This document shows positions 32,901-41,513 of a stretch of DNA of 64,000 nt, one piece after another. The DNA is from Actinoplanes sp. N902-109. Its GTDB lineage: Bacteria > Actinomycetota > Actinomycetes > Mycobacteriales > Micromonosporaceae. The DNA lies in the NCBI RefSeq assembly GCF_000389965.1, contig NC_021191.1, positions 7,999,501 to 8,063,500 on the forward strand, read 5' to 3'. Each line of letters opens with the position of its first letter. The first letter of the stretch is position 1. The translations under genes were made by a program, and so were the position numbers. The notes under the pieces were generated by a model, which worked only from the letters and a program-made list of their open reading frames with translations, was not told where the DNA came from and ran no database searches.

Positions 32901-35539
32901 GTAGCCGCAGCAACGCACTGGTCGCCGTGGTCCGGCAGGAACTCGCCGAGGCACGTGGGACCGCCCGGGCTGTGCTGGCCGCCGCCGAGTCGGCCCGGTC
33001 CGAGGCCCAGCGGCGCAAGAAGCTGATCCGGGAGGCGTACGCGACCTGCCTGGCCCAGCTCGCCGAGGCGCGGGACGCGGCCCGGCAGGACATCCTGCGC
33101 CGGACCCACGCCGAGGCGACCACGCTGACCCGCAACGTCGCGTCGCTGGCCGCGCTGTCGGCACCCGGCGCCGCCGGGACGGCATGGCGCTACTGGACCC
33201 CGACCGAGCCGGACCGGGTGGGACGGCCGGGACTATTGCGGATCGGCACGGTCGCCTACGCGGCCGGCGAGGACCGCACCAAGCTGCCGGCGCTCGTGCC
33301 GTTCCTGGACCACGCCCATCTCAACGTGCTCGGCAGCCGGCCCGACGCCGACGAGGTGATCTCCGGACTGCTGCTGCGCGCGCTGGGCACGACCCGGCCG
33401 GGCGACGTGCGGCTGAGCATCTACGACCCCGAGCACCTGGGTGGCACGCTGGCCGGGTTCGCCCCGCTGGGCAACGCCGGGCTGCTGCAGTTCGTCAGCC
33501 CGGGCGGGCTCAGCGCGGTGCTCGACGACCTGGTCGAGCACATCTGCCGGGTCAACGAGAGCGTGCTGGCCGGCGAGTACAGCTCGCTGGCCGAGCTGAC
33601 CGCCGCCACCACCGGGCCGCGACCCGAGCCGTGGCGGATCGTCGTGCTGCTGCTCGACCCCGGCGGCGGGGACCTGACCGACGCCCAGTCGGCCCAGCTC
33701 ATGCGGATCGTACGGACCGGCGTGGCCTGCGGTGTGCACCTGGTGGTCCGCGGGCGGGAGCTGGCGCCACACCCGACGGTCGAGCGGATCGTCACGCACG
33801 ACGGCACCGCGACCTGCGACACCACCGGCCGGCTGGAGGTCAGCCTGGACGCTGCGCCGCCGGCCGACCGGATCGCCGGGTTCTGCCGGACCACCGCCGA
33901 GCGGCTGCGCGCGGGACCACCACCGGCCCGTTTCGCCGATCTGGAACCGGCCAAGCTGTGGACCGAGTCGTCCGTCACCGGGCTGACCGCACCGATCGGG
34001 GACAGCACCGACGGCTCGCTGGTGCCGGTGCTGCTCGGCGACGACCCGCCGCACGCGCTGATCGGCGGCCCGTCGGGGTCGGGCAAGACCAACCTGATCT
34101 ACGCCTGGATCGGCTCGCTCACGGCCCGCTACAGCCCCGGGGAACTCGCGCTCTACCTCCTCGATTTCAAGGAGGGGGTGTCGTTCGCCCGGTTCGCCCC
34201 CGGTCCGCGTGACGCCAGCTGGCTTCCGCACGTACGACTGGCCGGCGTCAACGTCAACGGCGACCGCGAGTTCGGCATCGCCCTGCTGCGGCACCTCGCC
34301 GAGGAACTGCGCACCCGCGCCCAGGCCGCCAAGCGTTTCGAGGCCACCAAACTGGCCGAGCTGCGCGCCGAGGACCCGGACGGCGACTGGCCCCGGATCG
34401 TCGCCGTGATCGACGAGTTCCAGGTGCTGCTGGCCGGCCGGGACGCGCTCGCCGACGAGGCCGTGGCGCTGCTGGAGGATCTCGCCCGGCGCGGCCGTTC
34501 GCAGGGCATCCACCTCGTGCTGGCCTCCCAGGACGTCTCCGGGATCGAGGCGCTGTGGGGCCGCTCCGGGCTGATCTCGCAGTTCACGCTGCGGATCGCG
34601 CTGCCCAAGGCGCGCCGCATCCTGGCCGAGAACAACCTGGCCGCGGCGGTCATCCCGCGCTTCCACGCGGTGGTCAACGCGGACTCCGGGGTGGCCGGGG
34701 CCAACACCGTCGTACGGCTGCCCGACGCCGGCGACCGGTCCGCCTGGCGGGCCCTGCAGCGCAAGCTGTGGGGCAAGCGCCCGGCCAGCTGCGAGCCGCC
34801 CCGGCTGTTCGACGGCGACGCGGTGCCCCGGCTGCCGGCGATGTACCGGCCCGCGGGGCGGGTGCCGGACCGCAGCTCGGACGTCGGCTCCTCGCCGGGC
34901 GCGGTGCTCGGCGAACGCATCGACGTGGCGGCCCGGCCGGCCCGGCTGCGACTGGGCCGGATGCCCGGGCGCAACCTCGCGGTGCTGGGCACCCGCACCG
35001 ACGAGGCCTGCGACGTGCTGGCCGCCGCCGCCCTGTCGCTGGCCGCGCAGGGCCCGGCCCGGTTCAGCATCGCCTGCCTGGACCCGGGGGCGGAACGGGC
35101 CACCGCCCGGCTGATGGCCGAGTTGCCCCGCGCCGACTGGTACGCCCGCGCCGACCTCGACGACCTGTTCGCCACGCTGGCCCCGGACGGCATCCCGCAC
35201 TACGTGCTCGGCTATGCGCTGGACGCCGCCGGCCCGGCCTACCGGGACCGGCTGCGCGCGCTGCTGGCCGACGGTCCGGAGCAGCGGCTGCACGTACTCG
35301 GCTGGTGGCGGTCGGTGCCCCGGCTGCGCGACGACCTGGGCGGCGTCGGCGCCCGGCTCGACACCATCGGCGCGTGGGTGGCGCTCGACGTCCAGGGCCC
35401 CGAGCTGAGCCCGCTCTCCCCGCAACCCGGGGGTCCGACCTGGTACCCGCGCCGGCGCCGCGCCCTGTTCTTCGACCGCTCGGTGCACCGCACCCCGGAA
35501 GTGATCATCCCGTACGAGGTGAACAGTGACCACACGTGA
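32897..35539 (+). CDS. FtsK/SpoIIIE-type three-domain ATPase with N-terminal coiled coil (EccC-like layout)
   Basis: The 880-residue protein has a coiled-coil N-terminus (about 5-85) and then three consecutive RecA-like segments. The first starts near LGSRPDADEVISGLLLRALG (about 143) and has no proper P-loop. The second is canonical, with Walker A GGPSGSGKTN (Lys397), Walker B VAVIDEF (Asp506-Glu507) and LASQDVSGIEALWG. The third starts at LAVLGTRTDEACDVLAAAAL (about 695), again degenerate. One active and two degenerate FtsK/SpoIIIE modules in a row is the layout of type VII secretion EccC, but no ESX genes (EsxAB, EccB/D/E, MycP) are near and no membrane segment is present here. It is flanked by two membrane proteins that probably anchor it. 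A role in DNA or protein translocation is inferred. Confidence 0.8.
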   Translation: MGSRSNALVAVVRQELAEARGTARAVLAAAESARSEAQRRKKLIREAYATCLAQLAEARDAARQDILRRTHAEATTLTRNVASLAALSAPGAAGTAWRYWTPTEPDRVGRPGLLRIGTVAYAAGEDRTKLPALVPFLDHAHLNVLGSRPDADEVISGLLLRALGTTRPGDVRLSIYDPEHLGGTLAGFAPLGNAGLLQFVSPGGLSAVLDDLVEHICRVNESVLAGEYSSLAELTAATTGPRPEPWRIVVLLLDPGGGDLTDAQSAQLMRIVRTGVACGVHLVVRGRELAPHPTVERIVTHDGTATCDTTGRLEVSLDAAPPADRIAGFCRTTAERLRAGPPPARFADLEPAKLWTESSVTGLTAPIGDSTDGSLVPVLLGDDPPHALIGGPSGSGKTNLIYAWIGSLTARYSPGELALYLLDFKEGVSFARFAPGPRDASWLPHVRLAGVNVNGDREFGIALLRHLAEELRTRAQAAKRFEATKLAELRAEDPDGDWPRIVAVIDEFQVLLAGRDALADEAVALLEDLARRGRSQGIHLVLASQDVSGIEALWGRSGLISQFTLRIALPKARRILAENNLAAAVIPRFHAVVNADSGVAGANTVVRLPDAGDRSAWRALQRKLWGKRPASCEPPRLFDGDAVPRLPAMYRPAGRVPDRSSDVGSSPGAVLGERIDVAARPARLRLGRMPGRNLAVLGTRTDEACDVLAAAALSLAAQGPARFSIACLDPGAERATARLMAELPRADWYARADLDDLFATLAPDGIPHYVLGYALDAAGPAYRDRLRALLADGPEQRLHVLGWWRSVPRLRDDLGGVGARLDTIGAWVALDVQGPELSPLSPQPGGPTWYPRRRRALFFDRSVHRTPEVIIPYEVNSDHT

Positions 35540-36263
35540 TCGCGACTACCAGACGATGATGAACGCGCTGGCCGAGGTGGCCCGGCGCAGCAGCACCGAG
35601 TTGGCGAACGCCGAGCAGGCATACCAGACCAGCGCCGCGCAGGCAGCCGGGGAGCTGGCGCTGGCCGAGGGCGACGCGGCCGCCGCCGACCGTTGGGCCG
35701 GTGCGGCCGCGGCACAGGTGCTCGACGTGGACCGGGAGGCGGCGCGGCTCTGGGACCAGCTGCGCCGCGCGCCCGGGGTGCGGCTGCGGGCGCTGGGTGA
35801 GCTGCCCGAACCGGCGCCGGTCGAGGCGCTGCCGCGGGTCGCGCTGGAACGCAGCCCGGATTCCGGCGCGCTGGTGCCGACGCCCCGGCAGTCGGCCCGC
35901 ACGCTGCTGGCCCGGGCCGCGGAACGGATCGACGTCACCGTGCGCCCGGCCGAGCGGCGCCCGCTGCCGCGCTGGGCGCTGCCGCTGCTGCCGCTGCTGG
36001 GTGCGCTCATCGCCGGGCTCACCGGGCTGATCGCCGCCGGGCTGGTGACCTTCGGCGACTCGGTGGACACCGGCGCGCCCGTGCTGCGCGGGCTGGGCTG
36101 GCTGGCGTTCCTGGTAGCGCCGTCGGCCGGGGTGCCGGTGGCGGCCTTGTTCGCCCATCGCCGGCTGCATGCGCGCCTCGACATCGGCGGCATCGGGCTG
36201 ACGTTGATGGGCGGCATGGTGGCCGCCACCGTGCTGTCGGTGACGTTTGCCGCGTCGCGCTGA
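35526..36263 (+). CDS. Small membrane protein partnering the FtsK-like ATPase
   Basis: The 245-residue protein has an Ala-rich alpha-helical N-terminal half (MNALAEVARRSSTELANAEQ and onward) and three C-terminal membrane helices (about 150-175, 185-210, 217-240). Its GTG start lies 14 bp inside the end of the FtsK-like gene, indicating translational coupling and joint function. No known family was recognised. It ends 4 bp before the convergent 3-hydroxybutyryl-CoA dehydrogenase stop, so the cassette ends here. Confidence 0.7.
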   Translation: MTTRDRDYQTMMNALAEVARRSSTELANAEQAYQTSAAQAAGELALAEGDAAAADRWAGAAAAQVLDVDREAARLWDQLRRAPGVRLRALGELPEPAPVEALPRVALERSPDSGALVPTPRQSARTLLARAAERIDVTVRPAERRPLPRWALPLLPLLGALIAGLTGLIAAGLVTFGDSVDTGAPVLRGLGWLAFLVAPSAGVPVAALFAHRRLHARLDIGGIGLTLMGGMVAATVLSVTFAASR

Positions 36264-36267
36264 CCGG

Positions 36268-37122
36268 CTAGCTGTCGTACTCGTAGAACCCACGACCGGT
36301 CTTGCGGCCGAGGTCGCCCGCGGTGACCATGCGCTGCAGCAGCTCCGGCGGGAAGAACTTCTCGTCGGCGGTGTCGCGGTAGATGTTGCCCGCCGCGTTG
36401 AGCATGACGTCCAGGCCGGTGAGGTCGACCGTGGCCAGCGGGCCCATCGCGTGGCCGAAGCCGAGCTTCATCACGGTGTCCAGGTCAGCCGCGCTGACCA
36501 CGCCCGACTCGACGAGCTTGATCGCCTCGACCAGGAGCGCCGAGAACAGCCGGTTGGAGACGAACCCGGCCACGTCCCGCTTGACCTCGACGCAGGTCTT
36601 GCCGACCTCCTCGGCGAACGTGCGCGCGGACTGCAGCGTCTCGTCGGAGGTCTGGTAACCGCGGACCAGCTCGACCAGCTTCATCATCGGCACCGGCGAG
36701 AAGAAGTGGATGCCGACGACCGACTCCGGGCGCGCGGTGACCGCGGCGATCTGGGTGATCGGGATGGCCGAGGTGTTGGTGCCGAGCACCGCGCCGGGCT
36801 TGCAGATCTTGTCCAGCGCCCGGAAGACCTCGTGCTTGGCCTCGACCTTCTCGAAGATCGCCTCGACCACCACGTCGGCGTCGGCGGCCGCGTCCAGGTC
36901 GGTCGTGGTGATGATCCGCCCGATCGTCGCCTCGGCGTCCTCCGGCGAGATCTTGCCCTTCGCCGCGAAGCGCCCGAGCGAGTCCTTGACGGCCCCGAGC
37001 CCGCGCGCCAGCGATGCCTCGTCCAGGTCACGCATGGTGACCTGCCAGCCCGCCTGCGCCGCGACCTGGGCAATGCCGGAACCCATCAGACCCGAGCCGA
37101 TGACCGCGAGCCGACCCGCCAT
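36268..37122 (-). CDS. 3-hydroxybutyryl-CoA dehydrogenase
   Basis: The 284-residue NAD(P)-dependent dehydrogenase of the HbdA/FadB2 type has a Rossmann motif VIGSGLMGSGIAQ. Catalytic His is in GIHFFSPVPMMKLVE, with Ser in NTSAIPI and the C-terminal domain containing GPLATVDLTGLDV. It oxidises 3-hydroxybutyryl-CoA to acetoacetyl-CoA or reduces the latter, which connects with the acetyl-CoA acetyltransferase at 17461. A GTG 9 bp upstream (37131) is in frame; the ATG at 37122 has AGGA 10 nt before it. CTTAACG at 37177-37183 upstream is a half-match to the icmA/thiolase palindrome. Confidence 0.92.
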   Translation of the reverse strand: MAGRLAVIGSGLMGSGIAQVAAQAGWQVTMRDLDEASLARGLGAVKDSLGRFAAKGKISPEDAEATIGRIITTTDLDAAADADVVVEAIFEKVEAKHEVFRALDKICKPGAVLGTNTSAIPITQIAAVTARPESVVGIHFFSPVPMMKLVELVRGYQTSDETLQSARTFAEEVGKTCVEVKRDVAGFVSNRLFSALLVEAIKLVESGVVSAADLDTVMKLGFGHAMGPLATVDLTGLDVMLNAAGNIYRDTADEKFFPPELLQRMVTAGDLGRKTGRGFYEYDS

Positions 37123-37249
37123 GTGTGTCACTTCCTCTCCAGGTGGTGTGTTGCCGGTCTCAGCTTAGTGCGGCTCCTTAACGGCCGCTCAGGCGCTCAT
37201 TCGAGGCAATTCACCGGAAAAGCCGCGTGTCTTTTGTCAGACTGTGCCC

Positions 37250-37570
37250 ATGCCACCAAGCGACGGCTGGTACCTGCTCGGGCCGTTCATCGCCGTCGCC
37301 CTTGTCGGTCTTCTCGGCGCCGTCTTCTGGGCATTGGGACTGCGCCCGGCCGAGGATCCGTACGAAGGGCTCGCGATCTTCGACGACTACGGTCTGCTCT
37401 GCCCGGCCGCGATCACCGAGGACCACGGTCACGCCGAGCAGATCCGCGACCTGCTCGCCGAGGCGGGCATCAAATCCACCTCGGCGGTACGCCCGGACGG
37501 CCGCGTCCTCGTGCTCGTGTTCCCGGAGACGGCCGAGGAGGCCCGCCGGGTCGTCGGCCTGACGTTCTAG
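37250..37570 (+). CDS. Small membrane-anchored protein with DUF2007-like domain
   Basis: The 106-residue protein has one N-terminal membrane helix (YLLGPFIAVALVGLLGAVFW) and a short soluble domain. The segment ITEDHGHAEQIRDLLAEAGI followed by PDGRVLVLVFPETAEEARRV has the beta-alpha-beta pattern of DUF2007 'signal transducing' proteins. The gene is conserved in position near murA in actinobacteria, as I recall. An in-frame GTG at 37244 is possible. It ends 11 bp from the convergent murA stop. Confidence 0.65.
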   Translation: MPPSDGWYLLGPFIAVALVGLLGAVFWALGLRPAEDPYEGLAIFDDYGLLCPAAITEDHGHAEQIRDLLAEAGIKSTSAVRPDGRVLVLVFPETAEEARRVVGLTF

Positions 37571-37581
37571 CAGCCCAGCGG

Positions 37582-38862
37582 CTAGAAGTCGTACGTCGGC
37601 TCGGGCACCTCGGTGCGCTCCACGTCGACGCCCAGGCTGGCCAGGTCGGCGACGAAGTGCGGGTAGCCACGGTCGATGTGGTGCACCTCGCCGACCTCGG
37701 TCACCCCGTCGGCGCACAGCCCGGCGATGACCAGCCCGGCCCCGGCCCGGATGTCGGTGGCCCGCACCGGGGCGCCGGAGAGCCGCTCCCGCCCGTTGGT
37801 CACGGCGTGGTGCCCGTCGGTGCGGATGTCGGCGCCCAGCCGGACCATCTCGTTCACGAACATGAAGCGGCCGTCGAAGATGTTCTCGGTGATCAGCGAC
37901 GAGCCCTGGCTGACCGCGGCCAGGCCCAGCGCCATCGGCAGCAGGTCGGTGGCGAACCCCGGGTAGGGCAGGGTGACGATGTCCACCGCCTTGGGCCGGT
38001 CGTCCATCCGTACCCGGAAGAGGTTGTCACCCGGCTCGACCACCCCGCCCGCCGAGACCAGCTTGTCCAGGGCGATCTCGAGGTATTCCGGCCGGACGCC
38101 GTGGACGGTCACGTCGCCGCGGGTCATCGCCGCGGCGTAGGCCCAGGTGCCGCCGACGATGCGGTCGCCGACCGTGGTGTGCCGCACCGGCTCGAGCGCG
38201 TCGACCCCCTCGATGGTCAGGGTCGACGTGCCGGCGCCCTCGATCCGGGCGCCCATGTCGGTGAGCATCTGGCAGATGTCGACGATCTCCGGCTCGCGGG
38301 CCGCGTTGTCGATCTCGGTGACGCCCTTGGCCAGCACGGCGGCCATCAGGATGTTCTCGGTGGCGCCGACGCTGGGGAAATCCAGCCAGATCTTGCTGCC
38401 GCGCAGCCCGGCCGGCGCGGAGGCGATGACGTACCCGTGCTCGTTGGAGATCTCGGCGCCCAGCCGGGCCAGCCCAGCGACGTGCATGTCCAGCCCGCGC
38501 GAGCCGATCATGTCGCCACCCGGCAGCGCCACCCGGGTGTAGCCGCGGCGGGCCAGCAGCGGGCCCAGCACACAGATCGACGCCCGCAGCCGGCGCACGA
38601 GGTCGTAGTCGGCCTCGGCGCCCGGCTCCGCGGGCACGTCGATGACCGCCTCGCCGTCCCCCGCGAAGCTCACCTCGCAGCCCAGCCGGCGCAGCACCTC
38701 GCCCATGATGGCGATGTCGGTGATCCGCGGCACATTGGCGACCACACTGCGCCCCTCGGCCAGCAGCGCGACCGCCATGAGCTTCAGAGCGGAGTTCTTG
38801 GCGCCGCCGACGCTGACGTCACCGGAGAGACGCGCGCCGCCTTTGACTCTGATCACATCCAC
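37582..38862 (-). CDS. murA: UDP-N-acetylglucosamine 1-carboxyvinyltransferase with Asp117
   Basis: The 426-residue enzyme catalyses the first committed step of peptidoglycan synthesis, adding enolpyruvate to UDP-GlcNAc. Lys22-Asn23 (GGAKNS) and the PGGDMIGSRGLDMH loop are clear. The residue normally Cys115 (target of fosfomycin) is Asp117, as in Mycobacterium tuberculosis MurA, so fosfomycin insensitivity is expected. The GTG at 38862 gives the family start MDVIRVKGG; the frame is open 24 codons further upstream. It is divergent from the adenosyltransferase gene with a 49-bp gap. Confidence 0.95.
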   Translation of the reverse strand: MDVIRVKGGARLSGDVSVGGAKNSALKLMAVALLAEGRSVVANVPRITDIAIMGEVLRRLGCEVSFAGDGEAVIDVPAEPGAEADYDLVRRLRASICVLGPLLARRGYTRVALPGGDMIGSRGLDMHVAGLARLGAEISNEHGYVIASAPAGLRGSKIWLDFPSVGATENILMAAVLAKGVTEIDNAAREPEIVDICQMLTDMGARIEGAGTSTLTIEGVDALEPVRHTTVGDRIVGGTWAYAAAMTRGDVTVHGVRPEYLEIALDKLVSAGGVVEPGDNLFRVRMDDRPKAVDIVTLPYPGFATDLLPMALGLAAVSQGSSLITENIFDGRFMFVNEMVRLGADIRTDGHHAVTNGRERLSGAPVRATDIRAGAGLVIAGLCADGVTEVGEVHHIDRGYPHFVADLASLGVDVERTEVPEPTYDF

Positions 38863-38911
38863 GGGGGCAATCGTATGGGGCGGCCCCAACGGGCCTCCGT
38901 AGGGTGGGGGC

Positions 38912-39490
38912 ATGGCCGTGCATCTCACTCGCATCTACACCCGTACCGGCGACGCCGGTTCGACCCGCCTCGGCAACAACGAGGTCGCGGCGAAGACCGA
39001 TCCCCGCATCGTCGCGTACGCCGACGTGGACGAATGCAACGCGGCGCTGGGAGTGGCCCTCGCCCTGGGCCACCTCGCGCCGGACATCCGCAGCATCCTG
39101 ACCGCGGTGCAGAACGACCTTTTCGATGTGGGCGCGGACCTGTGCAACCCGCTGGCCGACGACCCGCCCTATCCGCCGCTGCGCATCCAGGAGACCTACG
39201 TCACCCGGCTCGAGGGCTGGTGCGACGAGTACAACGAGCAGCTCCCCGCACTCGACTCCTTCGTCCTGCCCGGCGGCACCCCGGGCGCCGCCCTGCTGCA
39301 CGTGGCGCGCACGATCGCCCGGCGCGCGGAACGCTCGGCCTGGTCGTTGGTCGAGGCCGACCCTTCCCGTACGGGCACCATGCCGGCCAAATACCTCAAC
39401 CGGCTCTCCGACCTGCTGTTCATCCTCGCCCGCGCGGCCAACGGCCAGTCCGGCGACGTGAAATGGGTCCCGGGCGGCAAAGCGTCATAG
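38912..39490 (+). CDS. pduO: Cob(I)alamin adenosyltransferase, PduO type
   Basis: The 192-residue enzyme transfers adenosyl from ATP to cob(I)alamin, giving adenosylcobalamin. The N-terminal ATP-binding motif YTRTGDAGSTRLGNNE, the VDECNAALG helix, and the C-terminal RAERSAW and YLNRLSDLLFILAR segments are all typical. It would feed coenzyme B12 to the isobutyryl-CoA mutase whose large subunit is at 10738-12411. It overlaps the convergent SDR gene by 6 bp. Confidence 0.93.
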   Translation: MAVHLTRIYTRTGDAGSTRLGNNEVAAKTDPRIVAYADVDECNAALGVALALGHLAPDIRSILTAVQNDLFDVGADLCNPLADDPPYPPLRIQETYVTRLEGWCDEYNEQLPALDSFVLPGGTPGAALLHVARTIARRAERSAWSLVEADPSRTGTMPAKYLNRLSDLLFILARAANGQSGDVKWVPGGKAS

Positions 39491-40390
39491 GTACCGCACC
39501 CCGGTCAGTTCCTCGGCTGCCGCCCACAGCCGCTTGCCGACGGCCGGGTCACCCGCCTCCCGGCTGAGCCGCGCGGTGGTGACCCGGCCCCGGGTCTCGG
39601 CCAGGCCGGCCGGCCCGAAGAACTCACCGCCGCGCACACCGGGGTCGGTGGCGGCGCGCAACTGCGGCAGCGCGCCCTGCGCTACCGGCTGGGTGGCCAG
39701 CAGCCCGGCCCAGGCGAGCAGCCGTCCGGCCCGGCCCCGGTGCTCCCAGGCCCGCGGGGTCAGGTTGGTACGGGTCAGACCGGGATGGGCCAGCGCACTG
39801 ACAACCGGTGACCCGGCAGCCCGCAACCGGCGGTCCAGCTCGACGCCGAAAATCGTGGTGGCGAGCTTGGATCGGCCGTAGGCCGTCGCTGCCCGGTAGT
39901 CGCGCTCGAACATCAGATCGTCAAAATCGAGATGCGCACCCTTGTGCGTGATCGAGCTGAGATTGACCACGCGGGCTCGTCGCGCGCCGGCCAGGTTCGG
40001 CAGCAGCAGGCCGGTCAGCGCGAACTGGCCCAGCATGTTCGTGGCAAGGTGCAGCTCGAAGCCGTCGGCCGAGGTCCGCCGCGGGCCGAGCAGCACCACA
40101 CCGGCATTGTTGACCAGCAGGTCGAGCACCGGGTGGTCGGCGGCAAGCTGCGCAGCGAACGCCCGCACCGAGTCGAGCGACGCGAGGTCGAGCTCCCGCA
40201 CCTCGACATCACCACCCATCCGGCGCGCGGCCTGGGCGCCGGCGGCCAGGTTGCGAACGGCGAGCACGACCCGGGCGCCGTGGCGGGCAAGCTCGGCGGC
40301 AGTGACCTCGCCGAGTCCCGAGTTCGCGCCGGTCACGACCGCGATCCGGCCGCGCTGGTCGGGGATCCGGTCGGTGGTCCATCCGGTCAT
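39485..40390 (-). CDS. Short-chain dehydrogenase/reductase
   Basis: The 301-residue SDR oxidoreductase has cofactor motif TGANSGLG, structural NNAG, catalytic Ser in VVNLSSITHKG and YGRSK (YxxxK). It belongs to the retinol-dehydrogenase/WW-oxidoreductase-like group by its 'DFDDLMFERDYRAATAYGRSK' type region. The ATG at 40390 has GGAGGAGC directly upstream, while the open frame extends to 40492. It is divergent from an XRE regulator, a common pairing, with two identical 13-bp palindromes in between. Substrate unknown. Confidence 0.9.
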   Translation of the reverse strand: MTGWTTDRIPDQRGRIAVVTGANSGLGEVTAAELARHGARVVLAVRNLAAGAQAARRMGGDVEVRELDLASLDSVRAFAAQLAADHPVLDLLVNNAGVVLLGPRRTSADGFELHLATNMLGQFALTGLLLPNLAGARRARVVNLSSITHKGAHLDFDDLMFERDYRAATAYGRSKLATTIFGVELDRRLRAAGSPVVSALAHPGLTRTNLTPRAWEHRGRAGRLLAWAGLLATQPVAQGALPQLRAATDPGVRGGEFFGPAGLAETRGRVTTARLSREAGDPAVGKRLWAAAEELTGVRYL

Positions 40391-40467
40391 CTGCTGCTCC
40401 TCCTGGCATCGGTAGACCCGGAACGCTAGGTGCCCGGCGAGCCGGCCCGGTCGTTCTCCCCTCCCTA

Positions 40468-40480
40468 GGTCTGCGAGACC
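40468..40480. promoter_or_regulatory. Palindrome GGTCTGCGAGACC, copy 1
   Basis: This inverted repeat has arms GGTCT/AGACC and a 3-nt centre, 78 bp before the SDR start. It is identical to the copy at 40583-40595. It is probably an operator for the adjacent XRE protein. Confidence 0.6.
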
Positions 40481-40582
40481 CACCCTCCCCACCGCCCCGC
40501 CCTTTGCGCCGCCCGCCCTCCTCCGCCGCCTGCGTTTTTCGCCGCCTTCGTCTTTTCGCTGCCCGGGTCTCTTCGCCGCCTG

Positions 40583-40595
40583 GGTCTGCGAGACC
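40583..40595. promoter_or_regulatory. Palindrome GGTCTGCGAGACC, copy 2
   Basis: This is the identical 13-bp palindrome, 37 bp before the XRE regulator start. The centre-to-centre distance to copy 1 is 115 bp, a multiple of about eleven helical turns, so looping or independent control of the two promoters is possible. Confidence 0.6.
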
Positions 40596-40631
40596 TACCT
40601 TCGCTAGCCGGCACGGCGGCACACTGGCGTG

Positions 40632-41513
40632 ATGACCCATCCGTACGCCCGTGAGTTCGGCGACTTCCTGCGCGCCCGGCGCAACCGGCTGCGCCCCCAG
40701 GACGCCGGTCTGGAACCGGGCGGCCGGCGCAAGGTCACCGGCCTGCGACGCGAGGAACTGGCCCTGCTCGCCGGGCTGAGCACCGACTACTACCAGCGCA
40801 TGGAGCAGGGCCGCGAGGTCCGCCCGTCCGACGACGTCCTCGACGCGCTGGCCGGCGCCCTGGGCCTCGACGACGGGGAACGCCGGCACCTGTTCACCCT
40901 GGCCCACGCCGCCCGCCGGCCGATGCCCACCCGGATCGACCGCACCCCGGAACGGGTGCCCGGCAACACCCGCCGGCTGCTGCGCGCGATGACCACCCCA
41001 GCAGTCGTACTAGGACGACATCTGGACCTGCTCGACTGGAACCCGATGGCGGAAGCCCTGCTCGGAGACCCGCACAACTATCCCCACGACCGGCTCAACA
41101 TGCTCCTGCTGATGTTCGACGACACGGCAACCAGCGAACGCACCTGCCCGGACTGGGAAAGCCAGGCCCTCGACTACATCGGCATGATGCGCACCGCCGT
41201 CGCCGGCGACCCGACACACCCCCGAGCCACCGCGATCGTGGGCGAACTGAGCATCCGCAGCCCGGAATTCCGCCGGCTGTGGGCCCGTCACGACGTCCGC
41301 GAATCGGTCTGCGGCACCAAGACCTTCCGCATCCCGGAGGTCGGCGACATCACCCTGGACTGGGCAACCTACCCGCTGCCCGGCAACCCCGGCCCCGTCA
41401 TGCTGGTCTTCACCGCCGAACCAGCCACCCCCGACGCCGACCGCCTCCACCTCCTGGCCACCCTGCACGCAACCCGCACGGCCGCATCCCCCGGCGCAGC
41501 GCCGAACCGATAG
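40632..41513 (+). CDS. XRE-family regulator with MmyB-like ligand domain
   Basis: The 293-residue protein has an N-terminal helix-turn-helix (VTGLRREELALLAGLSTDYY, then QRMEQGREVRPSDDVLDALA). A C-terminal MmyB-like PAS-type domain follows (about 105-275, with LDLLDWNPMAEALLGD and FRRLWARHDVRE). MmyB proteins may bind fatty acids or other hydrophobic ligands. It is divergent from the SDR gene and probably controls it through the two GGTCTGCGAGACC palindromes. GTG at 40629 precedes the ATG at 40632. Confidence 0.9.
   Translation: MTHPYAREFGDFLRARRNRLRPQDAGLEPGGRRKVTGLRREELALLAGLSTDYYQRMEQGREVRPSDDVLDALAGALGLDDGERRHLFTLAHAARRPMPTRIDRTPERVPGNTRRLLRAMTTPAVVLGRHLDLLDWNPMAEALLGDPHNYPHDRLNMLLLMFDDTATSERTCPDWESQALDYIGMMRTAVAGDPTHPRATAIVGELSIRSPEFRRLWARHDVRESVCGTKTFRIPEVGDITLDWATYPLPGNPGPVMLVFTAEPATPDADRLHLLATLHATRTAASPGAAPNR

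Noticed and set aside
32897..35539. Assignment as cell-division FtsK or as ESX EccC
   Set aside because: It has no N-terminal membrane domain or gamma DNA-recognition domain of FtsK, and no other ESX genes nearby. Only the ATPase type can be supported.
36247..39567. Long + strand frame across hydroxybutyryl-CoA dehydrogenase, murA and the adenosyltransferase
   Set aside because: It is a shadow frame antisense to, or out of phase with, three well-identified genes, and its composition is repetitive Arg/Gly/Asp/His.
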